This document shows, piece by piece, positions 18,619 through 28,171 of a stretch of 64,000 bases of DNA. The notes below the pieces were generated by a model, which saw only the letters and a list, made by a program, of their open reading frames with translations, was not told the origin of the DNA and ran no database searches. Each line of letters begins with the position of its first letter. Positions within the stretch are counted from its first letter, which is position 1. The position numbers were made by a program, and so were the translations under genes. Origin of the DNA: Actinomadura craniellae (GTDB taxonomy: Bacteria > Actinomycetota > Actinomycetes > Streptosporangiales > Streptosporangiaceae); the NCBI RefSeq assembly GCF_003289645.1, contig NZ_QLYX01000017.1:62001-126000 (forward strand), given 5' to 3'.

Positions 18619-19707
18619 TCAGGACGGGCCGGCGAACACCTCGTCGAGGTCGTAGGCTACGGGCACCTCCAGCTGCCCGTAGCCGCACGACCCGGGGGTG
18701 CGGTCGGTGCGCCAGCGGCGGAACCGCGCGGTGTGCCGGAACCGGCGCCCCTCCATCGCGTCGTAGGCCACCTCGCAGACGAGCTCGGGACGCAGCGGCA
18801 CCCACGCCAGGTTCTTCCCGCCGCTCCACCGCGACACCGCGCCCGGCATCCGGTCGGCCGCCGCCGACCCGTCCTGCTGCGCCCAGCCCTCCCACGGATG
18901 GCCGGCCAGATCGTCGGTGCGGTACGGCGCCAGCTCGTCCAGCAGCTCGGCCCGGCGCTTCATCGTGAACGACGCCGCCACCCCGACGTGCTGGAGCGCG
19001 CCGCCGTCGTCGTACAGACCGAGCAGCAGCGACCCCACGATCGGGCCCGACTTGTGCCAGCGGAACCCGGCCACCACGCAGTCGGCGGTGCGCTCGTGCT
19101 TGACCTTGAACATCACCCGCTTGTCGGGCTGGTAGGGCAGCGCGCGGGGTTTGGCGATCACACCGTCCAGGCCGGCGCCCTCGAACTCGTCGAACCAGCG
19201 CAGCGCGGTGGCGTGCGCGTCGGTGGCGATCGTGACGTGGATCGGCGGCCGGACCCCGGCCAGCTCGGCCACCAGCCGCGCCCGCCGCTCCCCGAACGGC
19301 AGCCCGAGCAGCGACTCGTCGCCGACCGCCAGCAGGTCGAAGCCGATGAACGAGGCGGGTGTCCGCTCGGCCAGCAGCGTGATCCGGGAGGCCGCCGGAT
19401 GGATGCGCTGCTGCAGCGCCTCGAAGTCCAGGACCTGGCCCTGGCGTAGCACGATCTCACCGTCGATCACGCAGCGTTCCGGCAGCTCGCGGCGGACCGC
19501 GTCGACCAGTTCGGGGAAGTAGCGGGTGAGCGGCCGCTCGCCCCGGCTGGACAGCTCGACCTCGTCGCCGTCGCGGAACACCACGCAGCGGAAGCCGTCC
19601 CACTTGGGTTCGTACAGCATGTCGCCGTCGGGCAGCGTCTTGACCGCCTTGGCCAGCATCGGTGCCAGCGGCCGACTGATCGGGAGGTCCACGGCCCCAT
19701 CCTGCAC
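18619..19707 (-). CDS. ligC: ATP-dependent DNA ligase, LigC-like
   Basis: Seals nicks in DNA with ATP, as part of minor repair or end-joining routes. Motif I with the adenylated Lys is EPKWDGFR (about residues 33-40); motif Ia RGERPLTRYFP, motif III FIGFDLLA, motif IV GLDGVIAKP and motif V MFKVKHER are all present, followed by an OB-fold region. At 362 aa it matches actinobacterial LigC proteins. The ATG has GGGAGGGTGCAGG upstream. The stop is 4 bp from the stop of PhoD copy 2. A stand-alone LigD-type polymerase lies about 5 kb away, suggesting a split end-joining module. Confidence 0.93.
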   Translation of the reverse strand: MQDGAVDLPISRPLAPMLAKAVKTLPDGDMLYEPKWDGFRCVVFRDGDEVELSSRGERPLTRYFPELVDAVRRELPERCVIDGEIVLRQGQVLDFEALQQRIHPAASRITLLAERTPASFIGFDLLAVGDESLLGLPFGERRARLVAELAGVRPPIHVTIATDAHATALRWFDEFEGAGLDGVIAKPRALPYQPDKRVMFKVKHERTADCVVAGFRWHKSGPIVGSLLLGLYDDGGALQHVGVAASFTMKRRAELLDELAPYRTDDLAGHPWEGWAQQDGSAAADRMPGAVSRWSGGKNLAWVPLRPELVCEVAYDAMEGRRFRHTARFRRWRTDRTPGSCGYGQLEVPVAYDLDEVFAGPS

Positions 19708-19741
19708 CCTCCCGGCGACATTTCCCCGCGCCCGGCCCGGC

Positions 19742-19747
19742 TAGCCT
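19742..19747 (+). promoter_or_regulatory. -10 element of a probable leaderless promoter
   Basis: TAGCCT, 6 nt before the ATG at 19754. It lies 35 bp from the start of the divergent ligase gene. Confidence 0.45.
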
Positions 19748-19753
19748 GCCCGC

Positions 19754-20452
19754 ATGCGCCGACTGCTGCCCGAGCCCGCCGCCGACATCGACCCCTACGC
19801 GGCGTACGGCGACGTGACCGGCCCCTGGCTGCGGGTCGGCATGGTGATGAGCGCCGACGGCTCGGCCACCGACGCCGAGGGCTGGACGGACGGGCTCGGC
19901 GGCGCGGCCGACTTCCGGGTGTTCCGCACGCTGCGCGCGCTGGCCGACGCCATCCTGGTCGGCGCGGAGACCGTCCGCACCGGCCGGCTCGGCCCGGCCC
20001 GGCTGCGGCCGGACCTGCGCGTCCGGCGAGGCCGCCCGCCCGCCCCGATCGTGGTGGTGAGCCGCTCGCTGGACCTCGACTGGTCCCTGCCGCTGTTCAC
20101 CGCGGCCGAGACGCCCACCCTGGTGGTCACCTCGGCGGCGGGTGCCGCCCGGGCACCGGCCGGAATCCCGCTGGTCGTCGCGGGGGAGGACGCGATCGAC
20201 TTCGGCGCTGCGGTGCGCGCGCTGCGCGACCGCGGCCTCGCCCACCTGCTGTGCGAGGGCGGTCCGGCGCTGACCGCCTCGCTGCTGGCGGCGGGGCTGG
20301 TCGACGAGCTGTGCCTGAACCTGGCGCCCACCCTGGTCGGCGATCCGGGCGGCCCCCGGCTGCTCGGCGCGGCGTCCCCGGCCGAACTCGAGCTGACGGC
20401 CCTGTACACCGACGAGCAGGTGCTGTTCCTGCGCTACCGGCCGCGGACGTAA
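19754..20452 (+). CDS. RibD C-terminal / dihydrofolate reductase-like pyrimidine reductase (paralogue A)
   Basis: NADPH-dependent reductase of the RibD-C fold, which includes the pyrimidine reductase of riboflavin synthesis and M. tuberculosis Rv2671, able to act as a dihydrofolate reductase. The substrate here is not known. Visible are WLRVGMVMSADGSATD near the N terminus, DAILVGAETVRTGRLGP with the NADPH-contact region, and LLCEGGPALTASLLAAGLVDELCL in the second half. It is 232 aa and lacks a deaminase domain. It converges on a paralogue, and the two 3' ends overlap by 19 bp. Confidence 0.85.
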   Translation: MRRLLPEPAADIDPYAAYGDVTGPWLRVGMVMSADGSATDAEGWTDGLGGAADFRVFRTLRALADAILVGAETVRTGRLGPARLRPDLRVRRGRPPAPIVVVSRSLDLDWSLPLFTAAETPTLVVTSAAGAARAPAGIPLVVAGEDAIDFGAAVRALRDRGLAHLLCEGGPALTASLLAAGLVDELCLNLAPTLVGDPGGPRLLGAASPAELELTALYTDEQVLFLRYRPRT

Positions 20453-20463
20453 CGCAGGAACAG
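20423..20463. terminator. Mirrored-codon hairpin across the overlapping ends of two convergent paralogues
   Basis: Inverted repeat with 15-nt arms (CTGTTCCTGCGCTAC at 20423-20437 and its complement at 20449-20463) with one mismatch and an 11-nt loop. Each arm encodes the LFLRY end of one of the two reductases. It could act as a bidirectional terminator. Confidence 0.6.
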
Positions 20464-21114
20464 GAAGTCGTCGTCGACCATGGCCTGGGAGAGCCGCATC
20501 CGGTCCGGCGCGGGCAGCGGGGGGCCGGTCAGGATCCGGGACGGGTCACCGCCGACCAGGGCGGGGCTGAGCGTCAGGCACAGCTCGTCCAGCGCGCCGT
20601 CCAGCACGGCCCGGCCGAGGACGGAGGGGCCGCCCTCGCACAGCAGCCGGGTGTGCCCCCGGGCGGCCAGCTCCGCCCGGACGACGCCGAAGTCGACGCC
20701 GTCCCGGCCCGCGACGATCACCTCGGCCCGCTCGGCCGCGGCGCGCAGCCGGTCGGCCGGGGCCGTCTCGGCGGTCAGCACGATGGCCGGTCCCGCGGTG
20801 AAGATCGGGGCGTCGAAGTCCAGGTCGAGCCGGCGCGACACGATCGCCAGCGGGGTGGGGACGCCGTCCGGGCCGGGCTTGACCGGCCCGTACCCCTCCA
20901 CCCGGACCGTCTCGGCTCCCACGATCACCACGTCGGCCAGTTCGCGCAGCAGCGCGAACAGCCGCTGGTCGGCGGGGGAGCCCAGCGCTTCGGTGCGCGT
21001 CTCGTACCAGGCGGCGCCGTCCAGGCTGGAGATCATGTTGGCTCGGAGCCAGGGCCGGTCGGGATAGGCGTACGCCGCGCGGAGTTCGGTCGGGTCGGTC
21101 GGCAGGCTGCGCAT
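20434..21114 (-). CDS. RibD C-terminal / dihydrofolate reductase-like pyrimidine reductase (paralogue B)
   Basis: Second RibD-C reductase, 226 aa, facing paralogue A. Matching blocks are WLRANMISSLDGAAWYET, DVVIVGAETVRVEGYGP and LLCEGGPSVLGRAVLDGALDELCLTLSP, with the same end LFLRY. M. tuberculosis has one such protein (Rv2671) near the same heme and MsrB genes; this window has two. The biochemical role is predicted only as NAD(P)H-dependent reduction of a pteridine- or pyrimidine-like substrate. The ATG lies about 50 bp from the stop of glgX. Confidence 0.85.
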   Translation of the reverse strand: MRSLPTDPTELRAAYAYPDRPWLRANMISSLDGAAWYETRTEALGSPADQRLFALLRELADVVIVGAETVRVEGYGPVKPGPDGVPTPLAIVSRRLDLDFDAPIFTAGPAIVLTAETAPADRLRAAAERAEVIVAGRDGVDFGVVRAELAARGHTRLLCEGGPSVLGRAVLDGALDELCLTLSPALVGGDPSRILTGPPLPAPDRMRLSQAMVDDDFLFLRYVRGR

Positions 21115-21164
21115 GCCCTGACGCTAGCAACCTGGGTGATATGCCGGACTTGCCCCCAGGCGGT

Positions 21165-23264
<2,100 letters not shown>

Positions 23265-23358
23265 CGTCTCGACTCCTCGGCTGGTGATCATGGGCATGGG
23301 TCATTGGCAGGGCACGGGCACAGTCGATTCTCGCCTACCCCGGCGTGATCCGCGCACC

Positions 23359-23393
23359 GCACCGCCGACAGCGATGTGTCACGTCGGCGGTGC
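23359..23393. terminator. Hairpin terminator downstream of the acyl-CoA dehydrogenase gene
   Basis: Perfect 11-bp inverted repeat (GCACCGCCGAC and GTCGGCGGTGC) with a 13-nt loop, 7 bp past the stop of the minus-strand acyl-CoA dehydrogenase gene and before the glgX promoter region. Confidence 0.6.
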
Positions 23394-23399
23394 CCCGCC

Positions 23400-25028
23400 T
23401 CACCCCCCGAGCTTGGGAGTGACCTGGGCGAGGATGGCGGCGAGGTCGGTCCCCGGGGGCAGGGTGCCGAACGCCAGACCGCCGTCGCCGGCCAGCCGGG
23501 AGGCGCAGAACGCGTCGGCCACCGCCGGATGCCCGTACCGGACCAGCAGCGAACCCTGCAACGCCAGGGCCAGCCGCTCCACCACCCGCCGGGCCCGCAG
23601 CTCGGCGTCGGCGGGGTCGGCGAGTTCGGCCCGGACCCCGGCGACGGCGGCGTCCAGCCGGTGGTCGGCCCCCGCCGCGGCGTCCAGTTCGGCCAGCACC
23701 ACCTCGACGCTCTCCGGCTCCTTGAGCATCGCGCGCAGCACGTCCAGCGCCGAGACGTTCCCCGACCCCTCCCAGATCCCGTTGAGCGGGGACTCGCGGA
23801 ACAGCCGGGGCATGCCGGACTCCTCGACGTAGCCGTTGCCGCCCAGGCACTCCAGCGCCTCCGCCGCGTGCGCGGGCCAGCGCTTGCACACCCAGTACTT
23901 GCCGACCGCGAGCGCCAGCCGCTTGAAGGCGGTCTCGGCGGCGTCGCCCCGCACGGACCGGTCGGCGGCCCCGGCCAGCCGGGTCATCAGCAGCGTCGCG
24001 GCCTCGGACTCCACCGCCAGGTCGGCGAGCACGTTGCGCATCAGCGGCTGGTCGGCGAGGTAGGCGCCGAACGCCGAGCGGTGCGCCGCGTGGTGCGCCG
24101 CCGTCGTGACGCCCTGCCGCATTCCGGCGGCGGCGCCGATCACGCAGTCCAGCCGGGTCATGTTGACCATCTCGATGATGGTGCGGACGCCCCGGCCCTC
24201 GGCGCCGACCCGCCAGGCCACGGCGCCCTCGTACTCCAGTTCGGCGGAGGCGTTCGACCGGTTGCCCAGCTTGTCCTTCAGCCGCATCAGCCGCAGCGGG
24301 TTGCGCGAGCCGTCGGGCAGCACCCGCGGCACCAGGAAGCAGGTCAGCCCGCCGGGCGCCTGCGCCAGGGTCAGGAAGACGTCGCACATCGGCGCCGAGG
24401 TGAACCACTTGTGCCCGGTGAGCCGGTACGACCCGTCGGACCCCGGCTCCGCGCGGGTGGTGTTGGCGCGGACGTCGGAGCCGCCCTGCTTCTCGGTCAT
24501 CGACATGCCGGCGAGCAGCGCGGTCTTGGTCAGCGGCGCGCGCAGCCCGGGGTCGTACCCGGTGCGGGTCAGCAGCGGCTCGTAGTGCGCGGCCAGTTCG
24601 GGGGCGTGCCGCAGCGCGGGGACGGCCGCGTAGGTCATGGAGATCGGGCAGCCGTGCCCGGCGTCGACCCGCCAGACGTAGAACTTGGCGGCCCGCGCGA
24701 CGTGGGCGCCGGGGCGGCCGTCCGCCCAGGGCGCGGCGTGCAGGCCGTGGGCGACGGCGGTGCGCAGCAGGTCGTGCCAGGCCGGGTGGAACTCGACCTC
24801 GTCGATCCGGTGCCCGTAGCGGTCGTGGGTGCGCAGGACCGGCGGGTGCTCGTTGGCGAGCCGGCCCCACTCCTGGGCCTCGGCGGTGCCGGCCAGCCGG
24901 CCCAGCTCGTGCACTTCGGCGGCGGCCCAGCCCGCGCCCTCCCGGTCGAGCCCGGCCAGCAGCGCGGCGTCGTCGGCCACGTCGTATCCGGCGAGCGGCG
25001 GAACCTGGTTGAACACCTCGTGTGTCAC
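23400..25028 (-). CDS. Acyl-CoA dehydrogenase family protein, AidB type
   Basis: FAD flavoprotein of the acyl-CoA dehydrogenase superfamily, closest in pattern to AidB, which is tied to the alkylation response in E. coli. Visible are MTEKQGGSDVRANTTRAEP (about residues 160-180), HKWFTSAPMCDVFLTLAQ, and the AidB-like C-terminal block ECLGGNGYVEESGMPRLFRE with IWEGSGNV. It is 542 aa. The GTG at 25028 has AGGAG 7 nt upstream and is taken as the start; the open frame extends 99 codons further but does not look like protein. The physiological substrate is unknown. Confidence 0.9.
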   Translation of the reverse strand: MTHEVFNQVPPLAGYDVADDAALLAGLDREGAGWAAAEVHELGRLAGTAEAQEWGRLANEHPPVLRTHDRYGHRIDEVEFHPAWHDLLRTAVAHGLHAAPWADGRPGAHVARAAKFYVWRVDAGHGCPISMTYAAVPALRHAPELAAHYEPLLTRTGYDPGLRAPLTKTALLAGMSMTEKQGGSDVRANTTRAEPGSDGSYRLTGHKWFTSAPMCDVFLTLAQAPGGLTCFLVPRVLPDGSRNPLRLMRLKDKLGNRSNASAELEYEGAVAWRVGAEGRGVRTIIEMVNMTRLDCVIGAAAGMRQGVTTAAHHAAHRSAFGAYLADQPLMRNVLADLAVESEAATLLMTRLAGAADRSVRGDAAETAFKRLALAVGKYWVCKRWPAHAAEALECLGGNGYVEESGMPRLFRESPLNGIWEGSGNVSALDVLRAMLKEPESVEVVLAELDAAAGADHRLDAAVAGVRAELADPADAELRARRVVERLALALQGSLLVRYGHPAVADAFCASRLAGDGGLAFGTLPPGTDLAAILAQVTPKLGG

Positions 25029-25185
25029 GGCGCTGCTCCTACTGCGGGTGAGTCCTCCCCGCACTCTATCCAGCTGTCCAGAACGCGGTTCGGGGTCGAC
25101 CCTGAGGCCGTCCGGCCTGCGGGTCCTCCGAAAGGGGCAGTGCGGTTCGTCCGGGCGGCGGAGGAGAAACGGACTCCGCGCGACA

Positions 25186-25191
25186 TACCTT
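25186..25191 (+). promoter_or_regulatory. -10 element of a probable leaderless promoter
   Basis: TACCTT, 6 nt before the ATG at 25198. Confidence 0.45.
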
Positions 25192-25197
25192 CGGATC

Positions 25198-25842
25198 ATG
25201 CCGATCACTCCAGCCACCCCAGATCCCGTGCGGGCGTCCGACGCCGAGCGCGAGGCCACCGTGGAACGGCTCCGCGTGGCCTCCGTGGAGGGCCGGCTGA
25301 CGCTCGGCGAGCTGACCGAACGCACCGAAGCGGCCTACGCGGCCGCCACCCGCGGCGAACTCGCCCGCATCACCGCCGACCTCCCGCAGCTCAAAGAGGC
25401 CCCGCCCGAGTTCGCGCCGGCGCAGCGCCACTACCGGTTCACCGCGGTCCTGGGCGACACCAAGGAGCGCGTTGTCGGCCGGGTCGAGGCGGAGTTCGAG
25501 GCGCTGTCGGTCCTGGGCGACGTGGTCCTCGACCTGCGGGACGCGCAGGTCCCCACCGGCGAGGTGCAGATCACGGCCACCTCCGTCCTGGGCAACGTCA
25601 AGATCGTCGTACCCGACGGGGTGGAGGTCCGGCTCACCGGCTCGGCCCTGCTCGGCGACCGGCGGGTCCGGACGCGCCGGGTGCCGCCCGGCCGGACGGT
25701 CCCGGTCGTCCACGTCCACGCCACGGCGGTCCTGGGCGACGTCGAGATCGTGGACGACGAGCACCACGAGCGGGGACGGCGCATCCTGGCGGCCTGGTGG
25801 CGTTCCCGCACCGGCCGCCCGGCCGGCCCGCCGCGCGGCTGA
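25198..25842 (+). CDS. DUF1707 protein with C-terminal LiaF/DUF2154-like beta domain
   Basis: A 214-aa protein. The N-terminal DUF1707 domain is recognised by VRASDAEREATVERLRVASVEGRL and the LTLGELTERTEAAYAAATRGEL segment (about residues 11-60). The second half repeats the pattern VLGD/VLGN-V-(I/L)-V four or more times (SVLGDVVLDL, SVLGNVKIVV, ALLGDRRVR, AVLGDVEIV), as in the cell-wall-active antibiotic response family. There is no transmembrane helix. These proteins are common in actinobacteria and of unknown role; a link to envelope stress is inference. It is divergent from the acyl-CoA dehydrogenase gene. Confidence 0.85.
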   Translation: MPITPATPDPVRASDAEREATVERLRVASVEGRLTLGELTERTEAAYAAATRGELARITADLPQLKEAPPEFAPAQRHYRFTAVLGDTKERVVGRVEAEFEALSVLGDVVLDLRDAQVPTGEVQITATSVLGNVKIVVPDGVEVRLTGSALLGDRRVRTRRVPPGRTVPVVHVHATAVLGDVEIVDDEHHERGRRILAAWWRSRTGRPAGPPRG

Positions 25843-25851
25843 CGGCCCCGC

Positions 25852-26073
25852 TCAGGCCCGGTCGCCCGGGGAGGCGTACTTGCGGTGGACGGCCTGTTTG
25901 CTGACTCCCAGGGCCGCGGCGATCTGCGTCCAGGACGACCCGTGCAGCCGGGCCCGGTGGACCTGGAAGGCCTCCAGGCGCTGCGCCCGCCGGCGCAACT
26001 CCGCCACCGCCGTCAGGGCCATCAGTGGGTCCTCCACGCCGGTCGCCTTCGCCAGCCGTACGAGATCTTCCAC
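25852..26073 (-). CDS. Small helix-turn-helix protein, 73 aa
   Basis: A 73-aa basic protein ending in a clear helix-turn-helix of sigma-70-region-4 or AsnC type, SSWTQIAAALGVSKQAVHRKYA (about residues 46-67, first and last residues given by position). The N-terminal half is helical with an Arg-rich stretch, ELRRRAQRLEAFQVHRAR. Similar small HTH proteins often sit beside a Clp-N domain gene; none is present here. The start is GTG; an overlapping ATG two bases away is out of frame. It converges on the DUF1707 gene with a 9-bp spacer. Confidence 0.78.
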   Translation of the reverse strand: MEDLVRLAKATGVEDPLMALTAVAELRRRAQRLEAFQVHRARLHGSSWTQIAAALGVSKQAVHRKYASPGDRA

Positions 26074-26154
26074 ATGATCAACCCTGCGTGACCATCAGGC
26101 CGCCGTCAAGTGCCGTTGGTGACAATGCGTGGTCGAACGACGGCTATTCGACCG

Positions 26155-26493
26155 TCAATGTTCGCGGGAGGCGTCGCCGCGCTCGGCCTCGCGCACCCCC
26201 TCCTCGTTGGCGGGAATCGCGTCGGGGTGACCGACGTCGACGCCCGGTGTCCCGGTGCCGCCGGCCGCGTCCTCCTGGCGCTGCATGCCCTCTTCCGCGG
26301 GGGTCCGTGTCCCGGGCGGGCCGAACGGATCACCTCCCGGGTCCACGCTCCGCGGTACCGGCTCGACGGTCTCCCCGCTCCCTGCCCTCGTGCGGCCCCG
26401 GGCGTCGGAGCCCCGGTTGACCGGGGCGAATCGCCGGTCGTGGGTCTCCGCCGGCTCGTGTCCGACGTCTTCGGCTCGCTGCTTCTCGTTCAT
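26155..26493 (-). CDS. Hypothetical hydrophilic, probably disordered protein, 112 aa
   Basis: Unrecognised. The sequence is highly charged and rich in Gly, Glu, Arg, Pro and Asp (for example MNEKQRAEDVGHEPAETHDR at the start and NEEGVREAERGDASREH at the end), with no hydrophobic core, as in stress-related disordered proteins. It is favoured over the antisense frames because its composition is protein-like and its codon bias fits. An in-frame ATG four codons upstream is an alternative, and no clear ribosome site is seen for either. It lies 65 bp downstream of the chelatase gene on the same strand. Confidence 0.5.
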   Translation of the reverse strand: MNEKQRAEDVGHEPAETHDRRFAPVNRGSDARGRTRAGSGETVEPVPRSVDPGGDPFGPPGTRTPAEEGMQRQEDAAGGTGTPGVDVGHPDAIPANEEGVREAERGDASREH

Positions 26494-26558
26494 GAGCAGC
26501 CGCATACCCGGCGTGCGCGGGTTATGCGCGAAGAGGCGGGAAAGGGCGGGAAAGAAGT

Positions 26559-27299
26559 TCAGCCGGCCGCCGCCCGGACGTCCGTCAGCGCCTCGGCATG
26601 GCGGTACAGCACCAGGTCGGCGACCTCCGGCGCGGCGCCCAGCACGGGGGAGACCACGGTGGCCCCGGCGGCCAGCGCCTCGGCCCGGACCTTGTCGGCG
26701 AAGTGACCGGGGGCCAGGAAGTACGACGCCACCGCCACCCGGGGGGCGCCCGCCCGGTACAGGGCGGCGATCGCCTCCGCCGGGGTCGGCCGGGCCGCCG
26801 AGGCGTACGCGGGCCGCACCGCCCACCAGCCGCGTGTCTCCCACGACCGGGCGATCCGTGCGATCACCGCGTTGGCCGCCGGGTCGCTGGACCCCGCGGC
26901 CACCAGCACGACCGCCGTCGACGGGTCGCCGACCGCCACCCCGACCTCGGCCAGCCGACGCTCCAGCGCAGCCACCAGCAGCGGGTGCGGGCCCAGCGTG
27001 GCGGCGGTCCGCAGTTCCAGCCGGGGGCGGCGGGTGTGGACCTCGGCCAGCACCCCCGGAATGTCGATCTTGCTGTGGTACGCCGCGGTCAGCAGCAGCG
27101 GCAGCACCACGGCCCGGCCGGACAGGCCGCCGAGCACCTGCACCGGCGAGGGCGCCGAGTGGTCCAGGTAGGAGGTCAGCACCGGCAGCCCGGGCCGGCC
27201 GCGCCGCACCGCGGCCAGCAGATCCTCCACCGTCGCCGCGGCGCGCGGGTCTCTGCTCCCGTGCGCCACGGCGACCAGCGGCACCTGAGCGATGCTCAC
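26559..27299 (-). CDS. Sirohydrochlorin chelatase (CbiX/SirB family)
   Basis: Inserts iron (or cobalt) into sirohydrochlorin. In this operon the product would be siroheme for the sulfite reductase. The N-terminal VPLVAVAHGSRDPRA carries the metal-binding His; a second His lies in LTAAYHSKIDIP, and the C-terminal half repeats the fold with VVLVAAGSSDPAAN and SYFLAPGHFADKV. It is 246 aa, a two-domain CbiX-type length. The GTG start overlaps the cysH stop by 4 nt (GTGA), so translation is coupled. A uroporphyrinogen methyltransferase for the step before it is not in the window. Confidence 0.92.
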   Translation of the reverse strand: MSIAQVPLVAVAHGSRDPRAAATVEDLLAAVRRGRPGLPVLTSYLDHSAPSPVQVLGGLSGRAVVLPLLLTAAYHSKIDIPGVLAEVHTRRPRLELRTAATLGPHPLLVAALERRLAEVGVAVGDPSTAVVLVAAGSSDPAANAVIARIARSWETRGWWAVRPAYASAARPTPAEAIAALYRAGAPRVAVASYFLAPGHFADKVRAEALAAGATVVSPVLGAAPEVADLVLYRHAEALTDVRAAAG

Positions 27300-28012
27300 A
27301 GGTGGATGCCGCATTCGGTCTTGCCCATCCCGGCCCACCGGCCGCTGCGCGGGTCGTCGCCGGGGGCGACCCGGTTGGTGCAGGGGGCGCAGCCGATCGA
27401 CGGGTAGTCGTCGTAGTGCAGCGGGTTGACCAGGATGCCGTTGTCCTCGATGTACTCGTCCATCTCCCGCTGGGACCAGTTGAGAATCGGGTTCACCTTG
27501 ACCATGCCGCGGCGGGCGTCCCACTCCACCACCCGGCGCTCGCGCCGGCTGACGGTCTCGTCCCGGCGGATGCCGCTGAACCAGGCCATGTAGCCCTCCA
27601 GCGCCCGGCCCAGCGGCTCCACCTTGCGCAGGTGGCAGCAGAGGTCGGGGTTGCGCCCGTGCAGCCGGGGGCCGAGGTCGCGCTCCTGCTCGGCCACGGT
27701 CCGGCTGGGGGTCACGTTGATCACGTTCACCGGGTAGACGGCCTCGACGGCGTCCCGGGTCCCGATCGTCTCGGCGAAGTGGTAGCCGGTGTCCACGAAC
27801 AGCACGTCGATGCCCGGCTTCACCTTCGACACCAGGTGGATCAGCGCGGCGTCCGACATCGAGGAGGTCAGGCAGATGCGGTCGCCGAAAGTCGCGGACG
27901 CCCAGCGGACGACCTCCAGCGCGGAGGCACCGGCCAGGGCTTCGGCCGCGGACTCGGCGACGTCGCGCAGGTCGAGGGTCGGTCTGTCGGTCTCGATCTC
28001 CAGGGTGGTCAT
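27296..28012 (-). CDS. cysH: Adenylylsulfate (APS) reductase, [4Fe-4S] type
   Basis: Reduces adenylylsulfate to sulfite in assimilatory sulfate reduction. The PP-loop-like SSMSDAALIHLVS (about residue 50), DTGYHF, and the active-site Cys in KTECGIHL at the C terminus are visible. Cysteine pairs DLCCHLRK and GCAPCT would bind a [4Fe-4S] cluster, which marks the APS-using type. It is 238 aa. The ATG overlaps the stop of the upstream 49-aa gene by 4 nt (ATGA). It lies between the sulfite reductase and the chelatase in one tightly packed operon. Confidence 0.95.
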   Translation of the reverse strand: MTTLEIETDRPTLDLRDVAESAAEALAGASALEVVRWASATFGDRICLTSSMSDAALIHLVSKVKPGIDVLFVDTGYHFAETIGTRDAVEAVYPVNVINVTPSRTVAEQERDLGPRLHGRNPDLCCHLRKVEPLGRALEGYMAWFSGIRRDETVSRRERRVVEWDARRGMVKVNPILNWSQREMDEYIEDNGILVNPLHYDDYPSIGCAPCTNRVAPGDDPRSGRWAGMGKTECGIHL

Positions 28013-28158
28013 GAGGTCTCCTTGGCTCCGATCCCGAGGAATTTCACGGCGAAGGCCCGCAGGCAGGCGCGGCAGTACCAGGTCCCGTCCTTCTCGTAGG
28101 GGACCAGGTCCTCGTCGCCGCAGTAGGGGCAGTAGAAGGGCGCGGCCCGGCCGCTCAT
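28009..28158 (-). CDS. 49-aa zinc-ribbon-like protein of the sulfite-assimilation operon
   Basis: Short gene between the sulfite reductase and cysH. The protein begins MSGRAAPFYCPYCGDEDLVP and continues with TWYCRACLRAF, giving two CxxC pairs 16 residues apart, the spacing of a zinc ribbon or rubredoxin-like knuckle; it ends LGIGAKETS. The ATG is 13 nt after the sulfite reductase stop and its TGA overlaps the cysH ATG, so it is translationally coupled. Streptomyces carries a similar small gene at the same position (known from memory). Its role may be metal or sulfur handling for its neighbours; this is inference. Confidence 0.88.
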   Translation of the reverse strand: MSGRAAPFYCPYCGDEDLVPYEKDGTWYCRACLRAFAVKFLGIGAKETS

Positions 28159-28171
28159 GTTCCGGTTCCGC

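Noticed and set aside
23376-25904. 842-codon plus-strand frame spanning the acyl-CoA dehydrogenase and DUF1707 genes
   Set aside because: Runs through two real genes in another frame and has no recognisable domain.
26110-26706. Plus-strand frame of 198 codons over the chelatase end and the 112-aa gene
   Set aside because: It reads across the 3' end of the chelatase in antisense and lacks protein-like character in that part.
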